Source: Setoptus koraiensis | Taxonomy: Eukaryota; Arthropoda | Assembly: GCA_048013815.1 (NCBI GenBank) | Contig: CM106586.1 | Location: 8,494,001-8,558,000 of the forward strand | Reading direction: 5' to 3' | DNA: 64,000 nt | Shown here: in pieces, positions 36,126-46,126 of the stretch | Position numbering within the stretch: the first letter of the stretch is position 1 | Layout: the number at the start of each line of letters is the position of its first letter | The notes under the pieces: generated by a model | Databases searched by the model: none | Told to the model about the DNA's origin: nothing | What the model saw: the letters and a program-made list of their open reading frames with translations, nothing else | Made by a program: the position numbers and the translations under genes

Positions 36126-36623
36126 TCATTTTTTGTTTGTTTTTTGTGCTGAAGTCTTTGATCCGCCAGCGGACGGCTTCTTCTCCGGCGGCACAAGCGG
36201 TTGGCCCCTCTCTTTTCCGCGCAATTTGATTCCCAAAGCTCTCTCCATTTTACTGAATATAGGTTGATTAGGTATAGCTACTCCGTTTTCGTAATCAGTA
36301 ACAACTTGAACTTTCTCACAAATCTTTGTGGCAAACTCTTGTCGAGTCCATCCCTTTGCACTTCTTCCTTGTTGAATGATGCGACCCGTGTCTAGACCCA
36401 CTTTGTTGTGCGATAATTTCTCTGTTTCGGCGTCCAATTTGGCCGTATTCAACGATGTAGTCGGATGCCTATTGGTGGCCGCATTGAATTTTTTCTGCGT
36501 TTCAACACTTTCACCTGATTGTTGTGCCTTATTAATGAGAGTCTTCTTATTTTGAGGTGCCACCGGCTTCTTCCTGAGAACAGTTTGCGAGTCCCACGCA
36601 ACGTTTCCATACAATGGATTCAT
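36126..36623 (-). CDS. mbf1: Multiprotein bridging factor 1 (EDF1)
   Basis: Transcriptional coactivator that bridges TBP and bZIP factors, also found on collided ribosomes. Of 165 residues (family about 145-155), the N-terminal MBF1 domain carries KKFNAATN and LDAETEKLSHNKV. A cro/XRE-type helix-turn-helix at about 85-140 carries GWTRQEFATKI, then VVTDYENGVAIPNQPIFSKMERALG. A basic Lys-rich tail ends NKK. The early N-terminus (MNPLYGNVAWDSQTVLRKK) is divergent but keeps the W..(T)VLRKK core. It is a single exon. It lies 326 bp from the 3' end of the acyltransferase-3 gene, both on the minus strand. Confidence 0.93.
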   Translation of the reverse strand: MNPLYGNVAWDSQTVLRKKPVAPQNKKTLINKAQQSGESVETQKKFNAATNRHPTTSLNTAKLDAETEKLSHNKVGLDTGRIIQQGRSAKGWTRQEFATKICEKVQVVTDYENGVAIPNQPIFSKMERALGIKLRGKERGQPLVPPEKKPSAGGSKTSAQKTNKK

Positions 36624-36949
36624 GTTTTAAATTAATTTATTGATGAATGATCCGCCAGATTAATTCGTAATAATTCGTGTATCGTGGTGGGGATGGACGT
36701 TAATTGATTTAATAACAATTGATCGATTTAATTGATTAGAGATTGCTTTTATTTCATTGATTGTGTCATTAGATGCATGGATTTTTCCCGAAGGATATTT
36801 AATTTCTCAATCGGTTTGTTTACAAGATTACAGATAAACAAAATCGCACGTTCGTGCGTAAAGCGCGCCAGATTTGAAGGCGCACTTGTAATTTTTCCCA
36901 CAAATTCTCGGCCCATCTTGATATGTCTGACAACCTCAGATAAATATCT
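36624..36949. other. Short intergenic spacer
   Basis: AT-rich sequence between two minus-strand genes; MBF1 promoter and acyltransferase-3 3' UTR. No separate gene. Confidence 0.4.
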
Positions 36950-39741
36950 TTATTTGAGTTTATTGAGCAAAATCTTGCCCAATTTCTTGAATGGCAACTC
37001 GACGACGATATAGACACATATGGTAAATAGATAAATTATAACCGTTTGAGCAATCAACGTTATCACATACGTATCTATATTGAGAACTATTGAACGTTGA
37101 GCGCGAAAAAACATCCAACCAATTAGTAACGGATCCAGCAATAGTAGAGACAGGTTTATGCGTGATAAAACTACCCAACCTGGCCAGTTAAAGAAGCGTT
37201 TGATCGTGGGGCTGTTGCCCAGGGAGTTGGTAGACACTTGAAGTACAGTTATGGGTATCAAGTAGCTGCAAACAAGAACAGCCCAGCCCATGGCTATTTG
37301 GATAACTGCGGCATTGAAAACAACCAGATATTCTTCCGATAGGTAGCTTGCCACGAGACCAGGCAAATATTGGATAAAGACCAAGAGTGCAATGCTAAAC
37401 CAATTGGACAGTATTGGCTTTCGCAAAACATCCATCAATTTGAACAAAATTTGTATGTCTTCGCTGTCGCTTCGTGCACAAGTCGTGTTAACATGTAGCA
37501 AGACACCCGCGGCCATTCCCATTACGTAAAATACCATTCGACCAGCCGAATAGTAGTAGAGTTTCAGCATGTCGTGAAAGAATCTGGCGATGGGTTTAGC
37601 ACGGACGACGACAACAAAAAATTGAGCTTAGTTAGTATGTATCGGCTATGTATTGACGAAGACCTAGAAATTGGTGAAGGGTTACTTACACTCCAAAATC
37701 GGCGTAAGAATCTATACCGAGTAGGCGCGCGAAACCTTGCAAATAATCTGGAATATATGTATCTGTGCATAGAAAGTGAAAGAAATAGATTATCGGCAGT
37801 GTCAGGCTGACAAAAAACGTTGTCTTGGGAGCCCTGCGATTGATGGTGGATATTTGTCGGTTACTATTGCAGTGTTACGAGCAGTGATTTGTTGTGAGGC
37901 TTCGGAATAAATGTGTTCGGTGGCACTTACTTGATGTAGGCCACCGTTAGCAGCGGGGCAATTAGAATGGCACATTGTAAATCTATGGCCAGATACCAAG
38001 CGGACGGCGTGCAGCTATAATAAAGGGGCCGTATATTGACTATGCCCAATAACAGGTGGATCCAGTTTTCCTGTGTACATTGATAATAATTTGTTCCATT
38101 GGATGTGCCATAGTCCCACATTGGACCCGAACCGAGGTACGGGGTTATATATTTAACTACTAGTGTTGCAGCTGCCCAAAGTGGCATGATTCGCAAGTAA
38201 CGCATCAGACACACATAGATCCATGTGGAGGGTCTGAGCAGGGGATTATCCGATGCTCGCGTTTCCTGTTGGCTTTTGGGCGCCATATCGAACAGTTTGC
38301 CGCTGGAAAGGGGCTCGCTGACACCATTGGATGGTGCTCTTGGCGGAATCAGGGGAAACAGTTTGAACAAATTGTACGACGTGAACATTCCAGTTAGTGT
38401 GAAGAACAAATTCACGGCAAGACTGGCAACACAATAGTAAAAGACGTCAAACTTTGTGAATGAGACATTTAAATCGTATACACGAACCAAGCCAGTGGGG
38501 TTACCTATGCTCACGTGGGTTTTTAGCACCACAAATATGGCCAGCGCCTTGGTGCAGTGCAGATAATTCAGGTCGACCCTAATGCGCGCCCTCGAATTCT
38601 GGTCCTCCTGTCCGAACAACTTCATCATGAGTCTGTCTTTTTGGGTGCCCATTGAGTCTTTGCAATTCTTTTCGCCTGCACCACTTTTGATCGGGTTCAG
38701 TTCGGTGCCGTCACACTGGTCGCTGGGCACGGTCGGGTCCGCCGATGGCGACGGCGCCCGACGACCAGTCTTGAACAGGGCTCTGGCGTTTCCTGGAAAC
38801 GAGAACACAGCCACGAAGCTTCTCTGAAACGAGCTATCGCTTTGGATGCCGGCACAGTCGATAATTGTGGCCAGCGCTACTAATGTCAAGTAAAAGACAG
38901 CAAGAATCGCCACCGACAAGCTGTAGGAATTTCGCCACCATTGCGTCAGGGGCGATTCTTTGTCGGGCAGACAATATATTGATCCGATCTGAAAATTCTT
39001 GAACGCTGCACCAAAATTCACGTCCATCAGCTGGGCTATCATTTGTTTGTTGGTGTCCAGTTCGGCGCCGATAGAGTCGCATTCCTCGGGCAAACAAACG
39101 CCACTCTTGACCGTTGTGTAGGCCCACTCGTTGAAATGTTCCGTGTTTTGCCAGTGGGGCCATCTCAGGTGCGCCACACAATATCTCGAGCCGGCGCTCT
39201 GGGGTGGCGACGACGACGAATCGCCCTCTGGTTTTTTTAAATCATAGTTATAGCGGGCCTTGATACATTGATCGTAGTCGCCCAGCCAGGTTATGTCGCC
39301 GCGCAAGAACGAGCCCGACGGTCGTCCAAACGAATCTAACAGATTGAACAATCTGTAATCGTTTGATTGGTCCACCAATGAAACGGGCTGCGCTCTCACC
39401 TTCTCCAGCAAATAGGCTAATTTTTTGCCGCACGTAGCCTGGCTCACCTTGGGCCCGCCCGACAAAAGTTTGTCCTGGTAACTGTCGTAACGGTGCATTT
39501 CGCTGAAGTCGAACAGGGGCGCGCGCCAAATCAACAAAAACATTTGTCGGATGTATTGCTGAAGATTGATATCGCCGTCGAGGTCGTCCATGGATCTTGT
39601 CGCCTCGAACATGTCTTGGATTAATTGAGACACATTCAGCGAGCTCACATCGTCTGGCATGCCTGACAACACGTTGGCGCCCACTTGCACGCCTACCAAA
39701 TTTGCGGCAACAGCGAAAACAATCGCCGATGCGATATACAT
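36950..39741 (-). CDS. NRF-6-like acyltransferase-3 membrane protein
   Basis: Member of the nose-resistant-to-fluoxetine family: a signal peptide, a lumenal or extracellular NRF domain, then a multipass acyltransferase-3 domain. Family members are linked to lipid transport or uptake; the substrate is not known here. Three exons: 37931-39741, 37690-37833 and 36950-37583. Introns of 97 and 106 bp have clean gtaagt donors, and phases match at both junctions. I start at ATG 39741 (MYIASAIVFAVAANLVG, a signal peptide with aaa before the ATG); the frame upstream has only a GTG. Residues about 50-260 form the Cys-rich NRF domain (ATCGKKLAYLLEKV, CLPEECD). From about 310 onwards there are many helices with DVFYYCVASLAVNLFFTLTG and the CTPSAWYLAIDLQ motif. 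It ends LNKLK. Confidence 0.9.
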
Positions 39742-40903
39742 TTTGAAATCGTATCCGGCCGCGATTTCTGATTTTGTTCGAGTCTGATTGGGTGTATGTG
39801 CATCCAATGCACTGCGCGACGATCTTGATTTGTTCACTTACACTGGACTAATTGATTTGAATGTATGTTCGTGCATAGAAATTGTAACACTTGAGCCTAC
39901 TGACTGGATCCGGCGTAACTTTTTGTTATGCACCGTGCTGTGTCGAACCAATTAATTTGCTGATCAGTGTGGTCGCTGAAAAAAATGCATCGGTGTTCGC
40001 GAGAGACAGAGACAGAGAGAGCAAGACGGCGCCTCTACATTCGAAACGTGCTTGCTCTCTCGAAAACAGCATTAACGATTACATCAAAAGACGAACGAGA
40101 CGACATGTATTGGCAAAACGAGTTTTTCCAACTTCATATCTTGCGTGTCTCGTTCGGCGAGTCTCGCGAGGCAAACGACGCTTACGCTTCAGCGAAAAAC
40201 TAGTTGCCATCTCTTCTAGATAAACTGTCTAGACCACAGAAAAACACACAAAATGCCTTACGAACACGCCAATAATTTGAACTCAACACTGAACAAAGAG
40301 TGAAAGTGATAGCTCCGATTTTGAATTTGTCCCCCAGCAACACAAATGCAACATCATCTTCTCACTCATCGGGCAGATCGGAAAAAAATGATACGCTGCC
40401 ATTGGGACAGCGTCTGGCCAAAGGTTGCTTGCTGTGCTGCTACGTGTTATGTTTCGTTGAACCTGGATGTTGGGATCATTACTTGTAAATAGCAAGCTCT
40501 AATATTAATTGTAAATTGCAAGCTCTAATATTAATTGTAAATTTCAAGCTATAATCGTCTTGCTATCGCGATTTTGAGGCACCACGCTTGGATTGCACAC
40601 ACGGGCAGAGGTGCTGCCGGCTTTTGTGATTAAAACTGACGCGAGACACAACGTCAAAACTGACGCAAGACACAACGATTAATGAGTGTAATTTACAATG
40701 AGAACAGGTTTTTAGCAATCATATAGTTTTCACTGATGATCATCATTCAAACATTTAAAATTTCGTCTTGCTGTTGCTTGACGTGTGCTCGACACGCAGC
40801 AAGACGGTTTGTTTTTGGAAAATGTCGATCGATCGATCAACATAATGATACGGCATACTGATAATAAATAATAACGTAATAATAAAAACGTGATAACGTA
40901 ATA

Positions 40904-40944
40904 ATTGGTGTTACATGACGAACAGTCGTTATGTAACACCCAAT
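40904..40944. repeat. Hairpin with 18-bp arms
   Basis: attggtgttacatgacga is mirrored by tcgttatgtaacacccaat across a 4-nt loop, with one mismatch and one extra base. The core tgttac/gtaaca resembles the palindrome near 10.7 kb. Confidence 0.65.
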
Positions 40945-41010
40945 TCGCATGAGTGATCTTGTTGCCCTGATGCCGGCGATCAAATATCTTTTATTTTATG
41001 CGAAATCTTT

Positions 41011-41089
41011 CATTTCGAGCGATTCTATTCATTTCGAGCGATTCTATTCATTTCGAGCGATTCTATTCATTTCGAGGGATTCTATTCAT
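41011..41089. repeat. 19-bp tandem repeat (catttcgagcgattctatt), four copies
   Basis: Four nearly identical copies in intergenic DNA; one copy has gagggatt instead of gagcgatt. Confidence 0.9.
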
Positions 41090-42894
41090 TTATCCCAAAT
41101 AGTCAATATTTCGTCTATCGATTGAGCTTTTTCGGATCGAGCTACCTTTGACCGATTGTTTTTTTTTTTGCCGCAAATGCCGCAACGCGCGCCATGTCGT
41201 GGGCACGCAGTTCGCACTGCGAAACCGGCAGCTGATTTTCGTGTAGCCCGAAGCTCGCAACACCTACACCGAGCCACTGTTGTGGTTGTAAACAGCGGAA
41301 ATATTTGATGACGCAATCGGATTATTGTTGTGAGAATGGTGCGGACGATGAGGAAAAACAGAAATACGTCAGATTTTCGCACAGAGAGGAAAATTTGTGA
41401 AAGCAAGTTGTTGTGTTGCGACAGCGCTCGCAATCAATCTGCCCGCGCGTATTATTTCTCAATTCGAGACACACTAATTTAGCATGGCAAATAATGAATG
41501 GCCCGTGTGCCATGAGCATTGTCTGACAATTGTGAGAGCGTCTAGTTAGCTTCATTTCGGCACACAACAAGTCGCACGGCCAGCCAATTATCTATTTGAC
41601 GTTATCATTTTTTAGAGAACCATTAATTAGCGGTCCTAATGGCGCAATTGTTTTATGGCCATGACAATAAAACAACGCGCACGCCACATAATGGGGCTAA
41701 GGTCACCAGGCTCGTGATGTTGGTCGGCGGGCCAAGCGGCGCACTGAATAATAATAATGATTATTAATGACACCGCATGCAATGGTGGCATTAGGTAAGT
41801 AGATTCGACTCAGTTCATTAAAAATTGCGCGGCCCCAAAGTTGAGCGGGGCCCCAGCGGCGGCGACCGTCGCTAGTGTCGCTTTGCTGCACACTGGCCTG
41901 CTCGCCGAAAGTAATCATATCCACGGCCAGCGTTTATGCCCCACCAGCGCACAGCCTCATCCATGCCCTTGACCCAATTTACCTGGCCTTACGTAACACG
42001 TTATGATAACAGTAACGTGATCGTGTTTACACTGGCCCGGCTCGGCACAATGGTCGCTGTCGCTGTTGTTGTCGTTGCTGTTGTCGTTGTTGTTTTGGTC
42101 AGTTGTTGTTTTGGCCAGTTGTTGTTGCTGTTGTTTTGGCCAGTTGCGCGGACTATTCGTTGTCACAAATGCCTATTAAAAACTAGACTTCACATACCGA
42201 ACGAAAGAGGCTGGGCCAGCCAAAACTGTTCAATATTTCATTCCATTTCGCTCTCTCGTTTCTTTTCTTTTTTCTCGTATCATTATGGATCGCCTGCGCC
42301 CCGTCGCTGCCGCCACCGCCGCGGCCGCCGCCGCAATGGCTTCAGTACGCGCCCACTCGCCAGTACATGATGGCCAGACAATATGACGCAACTATCTAGT
42401 CACTACACTAGTCTAGTGTGTATCTGAGGGATAAAAATAGATACAGCTCAGACCACTGCTCGTGGATGCGCCACTGCCATTGCTCTATATGTCGCGTGAG
42501 TCTATCGTCGTGCATTGTCCAGTTCGCTAACTAGATTACACTTGGAGCTGTTGTTGTTTTGACCATTGTGGCCCCATCATCATCGTGGAAGAGCTGCAAT
42601 GAGCGTACTGCGTTGCAACAACACTCATTGAACGACGCTCGATTGCGGTTGCTGATTGGGAGCATAGGTGAGCCAAAAACAAAATGATTTATGTTCACTA
42701 ATTGTTGCCTAGATATAAACTCGTCATATCCGATTGAACGACACAACAGCCGCGAATCAATTTTAAAAATTGTCTCACAGCAACTCTCACATTTGTTTTG
42801 TTGTTTATTTCAAGTATTTATTAGTTAGCTATTCGTCAGCGTTGTACAACATCAAAATCATGAAATAATTAGGTAATTATTAAATGCGATCAAC

Positions 42895-44256
42895 ATGCTG
42901 TGCACAATTGATCAATTTTTTCCGACGATTTTCAGTCGAAGCAACAACAGGAAGTACGAAGTGAAGAAAAGTGAATTGTTGAAATCAAAACAATTGGACC
43001 AAACAACAAATGTTGCCGCCATATTAGGCACCGCTAGATCTGATACTATTTGTCGAAGAGGACAATCTGTGATATGGTATCTCCCTTGCTCAAATAGGCT
43101 GCTAACTACATTATGCCTACTAATTATAGTGATTATGCCCGAAAGATCAAGTTCATTGTTTTATCTGATTGCCCCACTGACCACCACCACTGATATAACC
43201 ATTGACACTACTACTACTACCACCACCACCACTAATACCACTGCTAGCACTAATAATGACAACAATTATTCAATTAATAATCAGCAACTGCTCATGTCAA
43301 ATCTGAGCAATAACAACATATCGTCGGTGCCATACGGAGTGCTGAGGAGACCAAGCAAGCATCACCAATCTCGTCAAGGTAGCCACAACTCGACCAAGAG
43401 CCTATCTAAACTCGACGATGAGGCGATCTAATTATCATTTCAAGTGACCTAACGTATTCATTTTGATTTTCTCAAAAATCCCCCCCCCCCCGTTGAAATT
43501 ATCCCAGAGTCCTTTGTGGCAAGCGAGGAAGTCGGCTTGGTGTTGCACAGTTTTTGCAATTCCTCCAAGGCCTGTTCGTTCTTCAACAAACACAGTATTT
43601 GCCTCAATGGAACATGCAGATGCATCGATACATCTACCAAATATATGAACTCGACATGTGTCTATAGTGAGTATCACGAGTCAATCAAAAGTGCCCCTCC
43701 TATGCGAATATTCCCATCTCACATACGACGCGCCTAATGTCACCCGAAGATGGATCGCATACAATTAATATAAAACATAAATATAAAATTAAATGAAAAA
43801 TCTCTAATCCTCGAATGCTCCAATTTCTAACCAACTGTTGTAGCTGCCAAGACGAGCAACTTTCATCCGGAGCACATGCTGCCAATTATGATAGTTTTGG
43901 GGGTCATGTTTGTCGGTATTTGCATTGCTATGAATTTGTTCAGCAGGTAAGCATGTCCTCTCTGTGTTGTATTGCTGCTACTGTTACTAATTCACGAAAA
44001 ATATATTCATAACTCTTGCTAAACAATTAACATCATCTCAATTATCGCAACAACCAATCATGCCGCAACTAGGGCCAGATTTAGGAAACAAAGGAACGCT
44101 TTCATTGCGGGCCGCGTACCGAAGCGTCACAGGCCCTCATTGCCTGGTTCGATTCGCACCGGAAATGATCAACAGCGATACCAGTACGAAGCTCGAAGTA
44201 TATCGATGGGTCCTACGCCAACGCCAACACCAAGTCCACAACCCCAGATGTGTTAG
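42895..44256 (+). CDS. Four-exon membrane protein with a small Cys-rich module
   Basis: Not recognised. Exons 42895-43378, 43508-43666, 43844-43946 and 44073-44256 total 930 nt (309 aa), with matching phases 1, 1 and 2. Donors are gtagcc (weak), gtgagt and gtaagc. Residues about 68-82 are hydrophobic (LLTTLCLLIIVI), then comes a Thr/Asn-rich stretch. Exon 2 encodes the Cys-rich part (CNSSKACSFFNKHSICLNGT, then CRC), spaced like an EB or EGF-type module. Exon 3 is almost all one membrane helix (MLPIMIVLGVMFVGICIAM). Exon 4 is a basic tail (SRARFRKQRNAF) ending in a PTPTPTPSP run. The predicted layout is extracellular Cys module, helix, cytosolic tail. Parts of exon 4 and its 3' flank recur as fragments near 58.8 and 61.4 kb. 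The exon chain is my own reconstruction. Confidence 0.6.
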
Positions 44257-46126
44257 AGTCAGTGAGTCAGTCGGCTGGTGATAGTCTACGAGAGTATTCA
44301 TACAATTGAGCAGAACGGTTCGAGGCTTGAAGAATATTGGACGGGCTAGCAAAAGTTACTTTGCACATTTGATGCAATTAATTGAATTTGATCTCTTTGC
44401 GATAACTGACCAACATCGTAGCCGACATTATCATCATCATCACACATGTAACAGTCGTTCATAGACAAAAATATTGTCAACCATATTGTTGATGGCACAT
44501 TTGTTGTGTAGTAGAGAAGCGCTCAAATGTCGTTCCTGTTTCGAATAGCCAGCGAGATAACACTTTCAATAAACAAACAATTAGAGAACACGAAATATAC
44601 TCATAGCAGTCGAGCTCTTTAAAGTCATCAGAATATCAGTGCATGACTAGAGATCACTGAAAAAAAGGACCTTTTCCTAGAATAATCGAGAGCAATCGAT
44701 GATACAAATTAAGATGCCGAATTTGCCAATCATTGCAGATTTGAGCTTACATTTCACAAAGGCGTTCAATCAACAAGATGTCAACGAGCAGACAACCGGC
44801 CAATTGAAGATGATGTTGTTTGATTGTCGAACAATGATGATCAGCTGGCCTTTTCAGCAATCGTTTCCTTCTCAAGTTACAGTTATGCTTCGGAGGGTCG
44901 TTCCTATTCCGATTATCCAACGAGATAACACTTTTAGTGATCGATTAAATCGCACAAAATATTCTAGTAGCAGTCAAGCTTTCGATTGTCGTTAATTCAT
45001 CATCAATATATGACTGCTTATTTTTTGTAGATACCAGGGCTGAAAAACGATCTCTTTCTACATCCAAGATACCCTATTTCAATCTCTTGTTTGTGATCAT
45101 AGCTGGAAACTTTTGCCTTAAAATCTCCGCAAACCTGTTTAATCGTGGGCATAGAAGCATTTTGTAATTGTTGTGCCTGGCTCTCTAACCATTGCTACCG
45201 AGCTGATTCGGCGATTTACATTGTCATTGTATACTGGTTTACCAGTGGTCTCTAAACCAACCATCCAATACAGGCCGTAGATTGCAAGCACTTGTCGAAG
45301 CTATGTTACGCAATCGCATGAAATTTGCCACTTCTTGCCTCCAGTTGCATCCGATTCGCTTCTTTGCGCACAGTTTTAGCTGCAATATGTCGGAAGTGGA
45401 TAGAAACTAAAGAAATAGATGATACACAATTACAGCTCGGAATTCACGAATGATTGTAGAGCTACGGCGAATACATTGGGCGAAGGCATTCAATCAACAA
45501 GCAGACACCCGGCCAATTGAAGATGATGTCGCCATGACAACGCCCAATCGCAAGGCAACCTCCAATAATTACATTCGCTGGAGGGCCGATTGAGAAAACG
45601 TTTCTTGCTCAAGTTGCAGCTATAATTCAATTGTGAGCCTTTGTGATGCCAGTCTGATGTGCGACCCATTGATGAGAATCCGTGTCTGCGATGAATGCAA
45701 GAATACGACAGGTAACTTTCGATTCTTTCACAAGATGAAGTAGCTAATGGTCTCACAAATCGCAGTTTGGCACAACAATGGCTGCAAGGATGCAACAGGT
45801 GACTTTCGAATCTTCTCTACTGGATTTAGTAGTTACCGGCATCAGAGAACGCGAATCGACACCATCTGATGCCTTCACTCTGTCGAACGTTTCACTTCGA
45901 ATTCCAATGAGTCGATTTCGAACTCAATTCCAAAGTAACATTCGGCATCGAATACGAGTGCTAAATGAATATACAAAGACAAACAAAAGGAACATTGTGG
46001 CGGCATCGATAGAAACAAAAATAACAAAGCCGATAACGAGACCAACGAAATCATCATCATTTTGGGCCGTAATTGTGCTGCATTAAAAGCACTATTCTCG
46101 CCAACAAGAAGCTCATTAGAACCATC
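44257..46126. other. Spacer upstream of the first multi-domain gene
   Basis: 3' flank of the membrane-protein gene, then the 5' flank of the first cystatin-like gene. From 44886 it is nearly identical to 49800-51012. A block around 44521-44610 (cgttcc...cagcgagataacact) recurs at 44888, 49802, 59040 and 62071. A 102-codon frame at 45778-46086 is also open in the second copy but changes many residues, so I do not call it a gene. Confidence 0.5.

Larger units (their letters stand above)
39742..42894. other. 3.1 kb without a supported gene
   Basis: Promoter side of two divergent genes. It contains a hairpin (40904-40944) and a minisatellite (41011-41089). Short frames have no features. Confidence 0.4.

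Noticed and set aside
39742-39837. N-terminal extension of the acyltransferase-3 protein
   Set aside because: The frame start is GTG, and the ATG at 39741 gives a clean signal peptide; a eukaryotic GTG start is unlikely.
46073-46126. 18-codon extension of cystatin-like copy A
   Set aside because: Begins with GTG and is absent from the other copies; the shared ATG at 46127 is better.
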